A DNA stretch of 64,000 nucleotides from Bacillota bacterium (GCA_023420115.1 JAEZWR010000063.1:54757-118756), one strand, 5' to 3'; counted from the stretch's first letter, positions 1 to 9,256 are shown. Made by a program: numbers and translations. Notes: generated by a model not told the origin, from the sequence alone.

Positions 1-18
1 ATAAAATTGTTTGTCCAT
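1..18 (-). CDS. Possible 5' end of a divergent gene (partial)
   Basis: An ATG on the minus strand at 16-18 is preceded by a GGAG Shine-Dalgarno core about six bases upstream. The six codons present read MDKQFY before the window ends. A divergent gene is plausible because rapZ points the other way. Too little is visible to assign a product or prove coding. Confidence 0.3.
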
Positions 19-64
19 TTGTTACTCCTGTCTCATCAACTTTTAAATATAAAAAAGACTCTTA

Positions 65-80
65 TTGACTATATAGTCAA
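65..80. promoter_or_regulatory. Perfect 16-bp palindrome, candidate operator
   Basis: TTGACTATATAGTCAA is an exact inverted repeat without a spacer. It lies between the possible divergent start at 18 and rapZ at 267. Its arms begin with TTGACT, close to a -35 hexamer on either strand, so a bound dimer would cover promoter DNA. The binding protein is unknown. In such AT-rich DNA a chance origin is possible. Confidence 0.35.
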
Positions 81-266
81 GGACCATACATTCTTCAAGA
101 CCTTCTAATCTTATCGCTATCCTATAGTTAGAATTTAGTATATCATTACTTGTACATCAGTGATTTTAAGCAAGTCTATTACAGTTCATGCTCTGCTTAA
201 ATTTCATAAGTAGCCAAACTTTTATGATAAAGTTTAAGATATCGATATTATGAAAGAAGGTTTCAA

Positions 267-1136
267 ATGAGTTTACTAATTGTTACTGGTATGAGTGGTG
301 CAGGTAAGAGCAAAGTTATACAGGCACTCGAAGATATTGGTTATTTCTGTGCTGATAATGTCCCAGCTCCTCTAATTAGCAAATTTGCTGAGTTAGGTAA
401 GATGTCCGAAGTAGGTCTTGAACATATCGCAGTAGTTGTCGATATCAGAACAGGTAAACTCTTCTCGCAATTTCTCAGTACTTTTAATGAGCTTAAGGAA
501 AATATAGACGGAGTTAAACTTCTATTCATTGATGCAAATAATGAAATTCTTCTCAAACGTTTCAAAGAACAACGACGCAGGCATCCACTCGCCAACAGAT
601 ACAGTGGTCAACTTGAGGAAGCAATAAAAGAAGAACGAAAGATTCTAATGCCAATTAGGCAAGAGGCCGACTACGTCTTTGATACTAGCAGCACAAGAAG
701 TAGCCAACTAAAAGATAAAATCATAAGAACTTTTTCACCCAGCTTCGAGAAGCATATGAATATTCGTATTCTCAGCTTCGGTTACAAAAATGGTCTACCC
801 CAAGATGCCGACTTAGTCTTTGATCTTAGATGCTTCCCTAACCCATTTTATGTCCCTGAGCTTAAGTCCAAGACCGGCCTCAATAAGGACGTTCAAGATT
901 ATGTTATGCAGAACGAAAGTACTAAGATTTTCTTTGAAAAATTAATCTCTATGGTTGAATTTCTCATTCCCCTTTATCGAGCCGAAGGTAAATCCCAGCT
1001 TGTAATAGCCTTTGGTTGTACAGGCGGTAAACATAGATCTGTTACCTTTGCTGAACTTCTTAGCGCTCACTTAGATAAACTTTCTTTCAATGTCAGTTTA
1101 GAGCATCGCGATATTGATAATCTAGATTTAAGTTAA
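267..1136 (+). CDS. rapZ: RNase adapter / nucleotide-binding protein RapZ (YvcJ)
   Basis: 289 residues, the usual length of the RapZ/YvcJ family. The N-terminus carries the P-loop GMSGAGKS (residues 8-15), and the C-terminal half has the conserved IAFGCTGGKHRS segment of the RapZ C-terminal domain. Enterobacterial RapZ binds small RNAs and glucosamine-6-phosphate metabolites; YvcJ in Gram-positives hydrolyses GTP/ATP and its role is less clear. The start follows an AAGAAGG ribosome site at good spacing. In Clostridia rapZ usually has murB and whiA as neighbours; here it stands alone and ends in a strong terminator. Confidence 0.93.
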   Translation: MSLLIVTGMSGAGKSKVIQALEDIGYFCADNVPAPLISKFAELGKMSEVGLEHIAVVVDIRTGKLFSQFLSTFNELKENIDGVKLLFIDANNEILLKRFKEQRRRHPLANRYSGQLEEAIKEERKILMPIRQEADYVFDTSSTRSSQLKDKIIRTFSPSFEKHMNIRILSFGYKNGLPQDADLVFDLRCFPNPFYVPELKSKTGLNKDVQDYVMQNESTKIFFEKLISMVEFLIPLYRAEGKSQLVIAFGCTGGKHRSVTFAELLSAHLDKLSFNVSLEHRDIDNLDLS

Positions 1137-1168
1137 ATAACCATAGCTCGGATGAGCTATGGTTATTT
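1135..1168. terminator. Bidirectional intrinsic terminator between rapZ and the antiporter gene
   Basis: A perfect 15-bp stem (AAATAACCATAGCTC with its complement) closes a four-base GGAT loop. It overlaps the last bases of rapZ and ends just before the convergent antiporter stop. The A/T-rich outer arms provide a U-run in both directions, so it can serve both genes. Confidence 0.85.
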
Positions 1169-1169
1169 A

Positions 1170-2369
1170 TTAATTCTCATCTTTATTCAGTAATTTTGCG
1201 TAAGTATTATCCATCAAAATAGCACCTAATGGAGCTGTTATAAGTATCGAAAGAACAGCCACAGAAAGAATTATCCTGCCTGAATTAAGACCCAAAGATA
1301 AAGGTACAGCTCCTATAGCGGCTTGGACAGTAGCCTTTGGGAGATAAGATATAATTGCAAATAATTTTTCTGAACAGCCTAAACCCGTACCAGTAAGGCA
1401 TATATATACTGCCAAAGAGCGGAATATAAGAGCAATAAAAATTAAGCCAATTGCAGAAATACCAGCCTCAAAAGTGTAACGAATATCCACTGCTGCCCCT
1501 ACCAAGACAAAAAGAATTATTTCCATTACAATCCAAAGTTTTCCCATCTTACTTGCCATAGCCAAAGACAATGATGGATATGTTTTTATTTTTACTATGG
1601 CGGCAGTAGCAATCACAGCAAGAAGCGAGGAAAAAGCAAAATATGGTTTTGCTAGTACTTCAATTTGTGTCAGGAAAAAAGCTATAGACATAATTATTAA
1701 TAGCTTCACGCTATCTCTTATAGATTGTCTTTGGTGGCAATATCTAAAAAATGCAGCAAGAATTAGACCTACTACAAAAGCAACAATTAATGCCGAAATA
1801 ATTGATATAGGAGCATCAAAAATGTCAATGAACTCGGCCTTGTTACCCTGCGCCATAGTCAAAGTAATTGCAAAAGCAAGAAGAACAAATATATCATCAC
1901 AAGAAGCTCCCGCCAATATCATTTGGGGGATACTTTTTTGTACTCCGTAACGTTTGTCAAGTAGCTCTAACATTCTCGGAACAACAACAGCTGGAGATAC
2001 TGCAGAAATCACGGCACCTAAAAGAGCCGCCTCTATCCTACTAATTGGAAAAAATATCGGCGCTAGAACTGTGTATGCTATAAATTCAACAGAAGCTGGC
2101 ACAAAAGACAACAGTATAGCTGGTCGCCCCACCTTGCGAAGATCTTGTATATTTAAGCTAAAACCGACTCGCAATAATATAACTATCAGAGCTATTTGTC
2201 TTAGCTCGGCTGATATCGATAGAAATTTAGGATCTAAAATAGATAATAAATTAGGACCTAAGATAATGCCAACTATTATATATGCAATGATATTAGGTAG
2301 TTTTAACTTTCGGAAAATATAAGCAAAACTTAAACAAAAAATAAAAATTAAACCTAACGAAAATAGCAT
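1170..2369 (-). CDS. Cation/proton antiporter, CPA2 (KefB/NapA-like) family
   Basis: 399 residues, almost entirely hydrophobic with about 12-13 predicted membrane helices and no C-terminal RCK/TrkA domain. The N-terminal PNIIAYIIVGIILGPN segment and the paired-helix region around AVISAVSPAVVVP and AGASCDDIFVL are typical of CPA-type exchangers, whose core aspartates couple cation to proton movement. The start has a GGAGGG site. The long leader reads as a fluoride riboswitch, so the gene is probably induced by fluoride. Family knowledge suggests Na+/H+ or K+/H+ exchange; fluoride-related use is inferred from the riboswitch only. Confidence 0.88.
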   Translation of the reverse strand: MLFSLGLIFIFCLSFAYIFRKLKLPNIIAYIIVGIILGPNLLSILDPKFLSISAELRQIALIVILLRVGFSLNIQDLRKVGRPAILLSFVPASVEFIAYTVLAPIFFPISRIEAALLGAVISAVSPAVVVPRMLELLDKRYGVQKSIPQMILAGASCDDIFVLLAFAITLTMAQGNKAEFIDIFDAPISIISALIVAFVVGLILAAFFRYCHQRQSIRDSVKLLIIMSIAFFLTQIEVLAKPYFAFSSLLAVIATAAIVKIKTYPSLSLAMASKMGKLWIVMEIILFVLVGAAVDIRYTFEAGISAIGLIFIALIFRSLAVYICLTGTGLGCSEKLFAIISYLPKATVQAAIGAVPLSLGLNSGRIILSVAVLSILITAPLGAILMDNTYAKLLNKDEN

Positions 2370-2388
2370 GTAACCCTCCCAGATACAG

Positions 2389-2502
2389 AAAAGACCGACG
2401 ACTTTTCTGCACGAAAAAAAATAATGCAGAAGTCATCAGTCTTTTAGACAGTTTAAGTATTAATAAGTTTTAAATACTTTGGGAGACCTCATTCCCATTC
2501 CT
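2389..2502 (-). promoter_or_regulatory. Fluoride riboswitch (crcB motif) with terminator expression platform
   Basis: Read on the minus strand, the aptamer has a GGGA/UCCC stem around the loop AUGAGGUC, then CCCAAA, a small variable hairpin, AAACUGUC, a short loop and GACUGAUGACUUCU. These blocks match the crcB aptamer, including the loop AUGAGGCC of the Thermotoga version. The pseudoknot forms between GAGGUC in the loop and GACUUC near the 3' end. The aptamer's 3' strand (2425-2445) can instead pair with 2389-2411 to make a long stem ending in UUUU, just ahead of the antiporter ribosome site. Fluoride binding should block that terminator and switch the gene on. Confidence 0.88.
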
Positions 2503-2507
2503 GGCTA

Positions 2508-2536
2508 ATTATATATTGTATAAACTATATATTCAA
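2508..2536 (-). promoter_or_regulatory. Promoter of the riboswitch-antiporter transcript
   Basis: TTGAAT, a 17-bp spacer and a perfect TATAAT. Transcription would start a few bases before the aptamer, exactly where a riboswitch promoter is expected. Confidence 0.75.
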
Positions 2537-2630
2537 TTATATTTAATCAAAAATATATCGTTACATTTACTTTTACTAATATATTCGATCTCAAGAATAC
2601 TATGTGAGCAATAGTAGATTGAAGTTAGTC

Positions 2631-3032
2631 TTACTCAAATTTAATATTCTGCTCTATGATATTTTCGGAACTTAAAATCTTAGCTACAGCACACTTGGCA
2701 ACAGCTGCTTCCAGCTTATTCTTCTCCTCCATATTCAATTCACCACTGACCTTTAAGTCGACCTTGAAATTAAGTCTTCCATTCTCTTTTAGCTCATCAG
2801 GATTAAACTCAACAGTTGCAGAACAATCATCAAGCTTCATTCCCTTTTTATCAGCATATGACTTGGCAAACATCACTTTACAAGCGGCAAGTGAAGTGGC
2901 TAAAACTTGTACTGGATTCGCACCGAGATTCTCTCCACCATCTTCTAATTTCTGATCTAAGGTATATGTAAACTCTCTTACTTTAACCTCAGTTTTAAGA
3001 GAATTTTTACTAACTTTTGCTTCTACTTTCAT
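2631..3032 (-). CDS. OsmC/OhrA-family protein
   Basis: 133 residues, matching the short OsmC/YhfA-like subgroup. The segment NPVQVLATSLAACKVMFAKSYADKKG has the family's helix with the conserved cysteine (ACK), followed by the alternating beta strands of the C-terminal half. A second reactive cysteine lies in AVAKCAVAKIL. Family members reduce organic hydroperoxides with two cysteines, but the YhfA-like branch lacks proven activity. It has a clear GGAG ribosome site and is a single-gene unit. Confidence 0.82.
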   Translation of the reverse strand: MKVEAKVSKNSLKTEVKVREFTYTLDQKLEDGGENLGANPVQVLATSLAACKVMFAKSYADKKGMKLDDCSATVEFNPDELKENGRLNFKVDLKVSGELNMEEKNKLEAAVAKCAVAKILSSENIIEQNIKFE

Positions 3033-3256
3033 ATCATTTCTCCTTTATAAAAATACAATATTTATTATTTGTAATTAAGTACAAATCAAAAATAAACTAT
3101 AATTTATCCTCATAAGCTATTGTCTAAAAAAATAATCATTATATTTGCGCTAATTTTATCACAGTGGATATAAAATCTTTCTTAGCAAAATCTTACATTC
3201 TTCCTGTTTTAATTAAATGTTTGCAAGATATACATACTAATATATGAATCTACAAA

Positions 3257-3568
3257 TTATCGTATGAAGAAACAAAGCCAAACACAGTTCTCACTAGTGT
3301 GTGTAACTTTATGCTTAAGTCCCCTGTCAATCAGAATAAAGTCACCAGCCCTTAACATTTTCTCCCCTCTACCCTCAAGCCAAAGCTTAGCCTGTCCTTG
3401 CATAAGCACAACAAATTCAAGTTCATCTTGAATATAGAAGTCACTCTGCTGTCCAGAGCTAGTAATACGCTCAACATAATACTTATCATCTGAATAAAGT
3501 AGACTTATGATTTCCTCATTCTCAGAAAATTTAAGCTCATCATAAGCATTCCCCTCACAAAAACTCAT
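3257..3568 (-). CDS. Small cupin-domain protein
   Basis: 103 residues forming one cupin barrel. ELEFVVLMQGQAKLWLEG and LRAGDFILIDRGLKHKV correspond to the two cupin motifs; the usual first-motif histidines are replaced here (LEFVVLMQG), while a histidine remains in GLKHKV. It may bind a small ligand or metal weakly. It resembles stand-alone cupins described as phosphoribosylaminoimidazole carboxylase-like or sugar-binding, but substrate cannot be inferred. It is flanked by non-coding DNA on both sides. Confidence 0.75.
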   Translation of the reverse strand: MSFCEGNAYDELKFSENEEIISLLYSDDKYYVERITSSGQQSDFYIQDELEFVVLMQGQAKLWLEGRGEKMLRAGDFILIDRGLKHKVTHTSENCVWLCFFIR

Positions 3569-3765
3569 ATAATGTAATTAATCCTTTCTCGTTATACTAT
3601 AAGTAGAACCTTAGACTACTTTGTTTTTTTATTTGCTATTATAGCTTTAAAATTAAAATAATTTAGCATTCCATCTTTTTATTAATTCCCTTAAAATACG
3701 ACTGTGCTAATTTCTCTGTCGCAGAGTGCTTTTGCTATTTAATAAAGGAATAGAAAATAAAATTT

Positions 3766-5016
3766 ATGATATATGATTTAATTATTGTCGGAGCAGGACC
3801 AGCAGGTATTTTTGCCGCATTGTCAGCTAAAATCCATAATCCAAGTCTTAAAATTCTTCTCATTGATAAATTAGATAGGATCGGAGGCAAGTTACGATAT
3901 ACAGCTGGTGGACGTGGAAATATCGCCCATGTAGGTAGTCCAGACGAATTGATTAGCAAATATCATAGAGAACAAAAATTTCTATATCCTGCATTTTACA
4001 CTTTTTCTACTAATGAACTTATAAACTATTTCCATACGCTAGGAATTGAAACTTACTCCAATGATGAAGGTAGAATATACCCTTTAGGAATCAAGGCAAT
4101 AGATCTTGAGAATCTTTTTTATAAAGAATTAGAAAAGAAAAAAATAGATATATGTCTATCATCACTTGCTAGATCGATTAGACTACTTGATGAGCAATAC
4201 TCAGAGAATAGCTCTACTAAATTATTCTGTCTCGAAGCTATTAATTTGATAAATAATCAGAAACAAGAATATCTCTCCCGCGCACTTATTTCGGCCTGTG
4301 GCTGTCCAGCATCTTCCAAAATTTCCGCTTCTAAGAAAGAAGCATATTTTATTCAAAAAACTTTTGGACTCCCTTTTATTAATCTTTCTCAGGCTTTAGC
4401 TCCCATTAAATCAAAGTCAGTCGCAAGCTATAATTTGGCTGGGATCTCAGTAGATAATACTGAAATCAAATATTATTCAGGGAAAAAACTGATTGCTACA
4501 GAGAAAGAAGCCATATTATTCACTCATATTGGCTTAAGTGGACCAGCCATTCTCAATATCTCACGTGAAATAAGAGAAGAGGATACTGATAAAAAAATTG
4601 AAATTGATTTTATTCCTGAATTAGATTCAAAAAATTATAGTGATAAAAAAGCAGATATTTTTGATTCTGCCACAGATATTTTTATTAAAAATAAAATACC
4701 CAAACGTTTGAGGAATTATCTTATTGATGACAATCTAAGTCCCAAGGACGTAGTATTGAGACTTAAGAAGTTCAAAATTAATGATATCGAAATTCCTAAT
4801 TTCGATCGTGGTATGCAATGTAGAGGTGGCTTAGATCTTAAAAATATAGACCCAAGAAGTATGGAAAGTAAATCTATACCTTATCTTTATTTTGTAGGTG
4901 ATCAACTAAATCTTGATGGACCAGAAGGGGGATATAATCTACTTTTAGCCTTTTCCACTGGCTATCTTGCTGGTTTAGATTCAGCCGAGAAACTAAAAGA
5001 ATATAGAAAAAATTAA
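3766..5016 (+). CDS. HI0933/YhiN-family FAD-dependent oxidoreductase
   Basis: 416 residues, typical of the YhiN/HI0933 family. The N-terminus has the dinucleotide-binding GAGPAGIFAA fold (residues 10-19) and the TAGGRGNIAH signature; the C-terminus has YLYFVGDQLNLDGPEGGYNLLLAFSTG, the family's second FAD-contact block. These flavoproteins bind FAD and probably reduce an unknown substrate; some tRNA or quinone roles have been suggested without proof. The ATG has only a weak ribosome site about 20 bases upstream, but the glycine motif begins too soon for a later start. Confidence 0.88.
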   Translation: MIYDLIIVGAGPAGIFAALSAKIHNPSLKILLIDKLDRIGGKLRYTAGGRGNIAHVGSPDELISKYHREQKFLYPAFYTFSTNELINYFHTLGIETYSNDEGRIYPLGIKAIDLENLFYKELEKKKIDICLSSLARSIRLLDEQYSENSSTKLFCLEAINLINNQKQEYLSRALISACGCPASSKISASKKEAYFIQKTFGLPFINLSQALAPIKSKSVASYNLAGISVDNTEIKYYSGKKLIATEKEAILFTHIGLSGPAILNISREIREEDTDKKIEIDFIPELDSKNYSDKKADIFDSATDIFIKNKIPKRLRNYLIDDNLSPKDVVLRLKKFKINDIEIPNFDRGMQCRGGLDLKNIDPRSMESKSIPYLYFVGDQLNLDGPEGGYNLLLAFSTGYLAGLDSAEKLKEYRKN

Positions 5017-5170
5017 TATATATGCTGAGCTAAATCTGTCTACAATTGGCTGATAATCAAAATAAACTCTAAAAAACACACATTTTTAGCTTGCGTTATT
5101 TAAATATGTATTATTTGTATATTAAGCACTTAAACCAAACTTATCTAGCTAAGCTGTATTTCTCAACTCT

Positions 5171-6214
5171 CTAAGCTCTCATTAAACTAAAAATCTCTAA
5201 CAAACTTTTACAATCTTCATCTGTACTAGCAAATGAAGTGCAAAGTCTAACGATTTTGTCATTAGGTCCAAAATCATCATGGATTTCAAATATGACATCT
5301 TTCTTCAACTTCTCAACTTCATTTTCATTGAGTCTCACAAAAACTTGATTACTTACAGTCTCAGCATATAGAGAATAATTCAAAGAAAGCAAGCCATCAG
5401 CAATCATTTTAGCCTGCTCATTCATTTTCTTGCCTATTCTCCAATAAAGTCCATCTTCAAAAAGTGCTTCGAATTGCAAACCATAAAAGTATGATTTAGC
5501 AGCCAAGGCTCCTAGCTGTTTCTGCATACTACGAAAATTTTTATAAAGTGCTTCCTTTTTTATAACAAGAGCTTCACCAGAAATTGCACCAGCCTTGGTT
5601 CCTCCAATAGTAAAAGCATCTGCAACCTCTGCGATAATATCAAGTGTAGCAGCTCCAACTGCCATAGTAGCAGAAGCCATCCTAGCCCCATCAATATACA
5701 TTTTCAAATCGTATCTATCACAAACGGCTCTAAGCTCAAGTAATTCCTTTTCAGTATAAACCGTTCCATACTCTGTACTTTGAGAAATATAAAGAAGTGT
5801 TGGATTGACCATGTGCATTGCGGCTTCGGAATTTGTTCTAACTTTCATAAATTCTTCTAAATCAGCAGAGACAATCTTACCCTCTCTACCCTTAATAAGC
5901 TCTACTTTGTGACCAGTTTGTTCGATAGCACCTGCCTCAAGATTAGCAATATGCCCACTATCTGCAGCAATTACCGCCTCACTATGCCTGAGCAAAGAAT
6001 TGATGGCACAAGCATTTACCTGTGTTCCACCATTAAAGAAAAATATCTCATACTCTGACTCATTTGATGAACAAGAATCAAGTATCAAACTCTTTGCTCT
6101 TTCTGAATGATAATCAAGCCCGTAGGCTTTGTTCATCTCTTCTTTATATTCATTTAACTTCAAAAAAACACTCTCGTGACATAGTACACTGTAATCATTC
6201 AAAAAATTAAGCAT
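5171..6214 (-). CDS. Low-specificity L-threonine aldolase / beta-eliminating lyase
   Basis: About 347 residues from the ATG preceded by GAAGG; an upstream in-frame ATG at 6232 lacks a ribosome site. This is a fold-type I PLP enzyme: FNGGTQVNACAINSLL near the N-terminus, the aspartate in YIDGARMASA and the probable PLP lysine in IGGTKAGAISGEALV. Family members split L-threonine or allo-threonine to glycine and acetaldehyde. The gene is adjacent to tatD-metG but has its own spacing. Related tryptophanase-like lyases share the fold, so the substrate is inferred. Confidence 0.83.
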   Translation of the reverse strand: MLNFLNDYSVLCHESVFLKLNEYKEEMNKAYGLDYHSERAKSLILDSCSSNESEYEIFFFNGGTQVNACAINSLLRHSEAVIAADSGHIANLEAGAIEQTGHKVELIKGREGKIVSADLEEFMKVRTNSEAAMHMVNPTLLYISQSTEYGTVYTEKELLELRAVCDRYDLKMYIDGARMASATMAVGAATLDIIAEVADAFTIGGTKAGAISGEALVIKKEALYKNFRSMQKQLGALAAKSYFYGLQFEALFEDGLYWRIGKKMNEQAKMIADGLLSLNYSLYAETVSNQVFVRLNENEVEKLKKDVIFEIHDDFGPNDKIVRLCTSFASTDEDCKSLLEIFSLMRA

Positions 6215-6289
6215 TTTACAACCTTCAATCATACATACTCAAAATCAAGCTAATAATATCAAAGTATTAGATCAACATAGAAAAACAAA

Positions 6290-7084
6290 TTAGTCTCCCC
6301 ATAATCTAACTGTATTCTGGTAACTTTCTTCAGCTACTGTTTCTAAATCTATTTGCAAAAGTTCTGCTATTTTTTCTGCAACTTTTACAACATATGCTGG
6401 CTCATTTCTCTTCCCTCTAAAAGGAACAGGAGCTAGATAAGGCGAATCAGTCTCAATAAGATACCTATCTCTTCTGACCTTTGATAAGACTTGAGGTAAG
6501 TTCTTAGAATTTTTAAATGTCAGAGGTCCATCGAAGCCAATATAAAAACCTAGACTTAACACTTCATCTAGTAATTCTGGACTACCAGAGTAGCAGTGAA
6601 AAACACCAGCTTCAGTATTCTTGAGTAATCCCTCTCTCTTGGCCTCTTGGAGAATATCCAAACAATCTCGGTGAGCTTCCCTATCATGAATAATTATAGG
6701 TAAATCGTACTCATGAGCCAATTTTATTTGCGCATAGAATACTTCTTTTTGAAGATCTTTAGGACAAAAATCATAATGATAATCTAAGCCGATTTCCCCT
6801 AATGCCAATATTCTATTTTCCAGCTTAGAATCGAGTAGTCTTCTAAGGTCAGCTTCGCAATTTTCTATAAAATACCTACTGGCATCATGAGGATGAATTC
6901 CTACAGCTGCGCGTAAATTGGGATGGCGTACAACATAGTCTGGCATACTCAAGCAAGACTCCTTATCGTACGCAATTAGCATAATCCTATTAACCCCAGC
7001 AGAAGCGGCCCTTTCTATTGTCTCGTAAAAATCATCATTAAATTGCTCATCATTCAGATGACAGTGACTATCATAAAATAACAT
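6290..7084 (-). CDS. tatD: TatD-family metal-dependent DNase
   Basis: 264 residues, the family norm. Metal ligands are visible in YDSHCHLND at the N-terminus, in GEIGLDYHY (Glu), in IIIHDREAH and VFHCYSG, and in the late ETDSPYLAP motif. TatD/YcfH enzymes are cytoplasmic Mg-dependent 3'-5' nucleases or deacylases. The gene overlaps the stop of metG by one base (TAATG), the widespread metG-tatD pairing, which implies translational coupling. Confidence 0.92.
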   Translation of the reverse strand: MLFYDSHCHLNDEQFNDDFYETIERAASAGVNRIMLIAYDKESCLSMPDYVVRHPNLRAAVGIHPHDASRYFIENCEADLRRLLDSKLENRILALGEIGLDYHYDFCPKDLQKEVFYAQIKLAHEYDLPIIIHDREAHRDCLDILQEAKREGLLKNTEAGVFHCYSGSPELLDEVLSLGFYIGFDGPLTFKNSKNLPQVLSKVRRDRYLIETDSPYLAPVPFRGKRNEPAYVVKVAEKIAELLQIDLETVAEESYQNTVRLWGD

Positions 7085-9117
7085 TATGATACCTCCGAAC
7101 CTGCTTCAACGCTTCTTTCGGGACTAAGAAGAGATAAGCTTCCATCCTCTCCTTCTGCACAAAGAATCATACCCGTAGATACAATTCCACGGATTTTGCG
7201 TGGTTCTAGATTTTTTAAATAAAGAACTTTTTTCCCAACAAGTTCTTCAGGCTTGTAGGCTTCTGCTATTCCAGATACAACAGTACATTCTCCCTCCGAA
7301 CCGAGATTGAGTTTAATCTCAAGCAGGCGATCTGCTTTTTTCACCTTGGAGCAAGCAACAACCTCAGCTATACGAAGATCAAGCTTAGTGAAGTCATCAT
7401 AAGATATATTGGTCTTTACCTTTTGCTCTACCTCGTCCCCTTTGGCTAAATTGTTATTTGCTTCCTTACTACCCTCAGTTCCTGTAGATTCCTCCTTATT
7501 ATTTTGCGTGCGAGCTAGTTCTTCTAAGTAACTTAATTCTTTCTTGATATCCAATCTTGGGAAAAGAGGTTTAGAAGCTTCGATAGTCCCATTAGACTCA
7601 AAAGCGCCCAGCGTTCCTAAATTTCTAAATTCAGCTTCAATTTCATCATCGCTGTATGATATTTTTAGCGCCTGTCGTATTTTCTCCGTGCTATCTGGCA
7701 TAAATGGATTAAGGGCGATTGACATTTGTCTGAGTGACTCAAGGAGGTTTGACAAAACCTTGGCTAATCTTCTTCTCTTACTTGGATCTTTCGCCAATAT
7801 CCATGGACAAGTTTCATCTATATATTTATTAGCTCTACAAATATATACCCACAGACTAGATAGAGCTTTTGAGAAATTCATTTCCTCCATTTGATGCTTG
7901 AAATCTTTTATAGATGCATTTAAAACTAGCTCTAATTCAGAATCAATATCATCACTTTCCTGTTCGTCCTTTGTTGGAATAATTCCATCAAAATACTGAC
8001 TGACCATTGCTGTAGAACGACTTAATAAATTACCTAAGTCGTTAGAAAGATCTGCATTTAGTCTCTCGAAGAAATTTTCATCAGAGTACTTTCCGTCCAT
8101 ACCAAAGGGTATCTCTCTCATCAGATAATATCTCACTGCATCAACGCCGTAACGGTCAGCCAACTGATCTGCATATACAACATTTCCTTTGGATTTGCTC
8201 ATTTTCTCCCCAGCATTCATCAATAACCAACCATGTGCAAAAATTTGTTTGGGGAGCTCAAGACCTAATGCCATTAAAATTCCTGGCCAAATAAGAGCAT
8301 GGAATCTTGAAATATCCTTGCCCACTAGGTGAACATCAGCAGGCCAAAATTTCTTAAAATTCCCTGTAGGCTCATTTTGATTTTCGGGAAATCCTAGTGC
8401 TGTAATGTAATTACTGAGAGCGTCTATCCACACATATACAACGTGTTTCGGATTTTGGGGAACTTTTACTCCCCAATCAAAAGAAGTTCTAGATACAGCA
8501 ATATCCTCTAATCCCGGTTCGAGGAAATTAGCAATAAGTTCGTTCATTCTCATTTTAGGTCTTAAAAAATCCGGATGAGATTTATAATACTCTAAAATTT
8601 TAGGTCCATATTTCGATAATTTAAAGAAATAGGATTCTTCTTTTGCGACCTCAATTTTCTTACCACAATCTGGACAAAGTCCATCCTTTGCTTGATTCTC
8701 TGTCCAAAAGGCCTCACAAGACGTACAATAAAGACCTTCATAGGACGACTCATATATATCACCTTGTTGATATAATTTATCAAAAATATATTGGACAGCT
8801 TTTTTGTGGTGTTCTTCAGTAGTTCTAATAAATCCGTCGTATTTGATATTTAATTTTTCCCAGAGTTCCTTAATATCAATGGACATTTTATCAAGGTATT
8901 CTTGAGTATCTTGACCAAGTGCCTCAGCTGTTCTCTGTATCTTTTGACCGTGCTCATCCATACCTGTGAGAAAAAAAACGTCCTCACCTAACATACGATG
9001 ATATCTAGCTAGAACATCGGCAACAACTGTTGTATATGCATTACCTATGTGCAATTTATTACTTGGATAATATATCGGAGTCGTTATATAGTATTTTTGT
9101 CTTTCTTCTTTGCTCAT
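7084..9117 (-). CDS. metG: Methionyl-tRNA synthetase with C-terminal tRNA-binding domain
   Basis: 677 residues. The HIGH-type motif is KLHIGNAY near residue 20, the KMSKS loop is EKMSKSKGN, and the zinc knuckle is CTSC...CPDC. An anticodon-binding helical domain follows, then a low-complexity linker rich in Glu, Asn and Lys (about 540-570) and a Trbp111/EMAP-II OB-fold beginning at KTNISYDDFTKLDLRIAEV, which dimerises the enzyme and grips tRNA. It charges tRNA-Met for initiation and elongation. No T-box or SAM riboswitch was recognised upstream. Confidence 0.96.
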   Translation of the reverse strand: MSKEERQKYYITTPIYYPSNKLHIGNAYTTVVADVLARYHRMLGEDVFFLTGMDEHGQKIQRTAEALGQDTQEYLDKMSIDIKELWEKLNIKYDGFIRTTEEHHKKAVQYIFDKLYQQGDIYESSYEGLYCTSCEAFWTENQAKDGLCPDCGKKIEVAKEESYFFKLSKYGPKILEYYKSHPDFLRPKMRMNELIANFLEPGLEDIAVSRTSFDWGVKVPQNPKHVVYVWIDALSNYITALGFPENQNEPTGNFKKFWPADVHLVGKDISRFHALIWPGILMALGLELPKQIFAHGWLLMNAGEKMSKSKGNVVYADQLADRYGVDAVRYYLMREIPFGMDGKYSDENFFERLNADLSNDLGNLLSRSTAMVSQYFDGIIPTKDEQESDDIDSELELVLNASIKDFKHQMEEMNFSKALSSLWVYICRANKYIDETCPWILAKDPSKRRRLAKVLSNLLESLRQMSIALNPFMPDSTEKIRQALKISYSDDEIEAEFRNLGTLGAFESNGTIEASKPLFPRLDIKKELSYLEELARTQNNKEESTGTEGSKEANNNLAKGDEVEQKVKTNISYDDFTKLDLRIAEVVACSKVKKADRLLEIKLNLGSEGECTVVSGIAEAYKPEELVGKKVLYLKNLEPRKIRGIVSTGMILCAEGEDGSLSLLSPERSVEAGSEVS

Positions 9118-9170
9118 TCTAAATCAACGTCTTTCATTTTTTATTGAGTTTAATTTTTCTTAATAATAAA

Positions 9171-9232
9171 ATTATTAGAACTATTTAATCTATTCTCATT
9201 AAATCAAATGATGATCACATAGTTCTAATAAT
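9171..9232 (-). repeat. 13-bp inverted repeat between the cyclophilin gene and metG
   Basis: ATTATTAGAACTA at 9171-9183 is perfectly complemented at 9220-9232, leaving a 36-base loop. It follows the cyclophilin stop and precedes metG. The minus-strand copy runs into a T/A-rich stretch, so it may be a weak terminator, or a leader stem of metG. Confidence 0.5.
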
Positions 9233-9256
9233 CACACAGCACATATACTCTTATTC

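Noticed and set aside
9118..9256. T-box or SAM riboswitch ahead of metG
   Set aside because: The T-box AGGGTGGNACCGCG and SAM-I cores are absent and the gap is too short.
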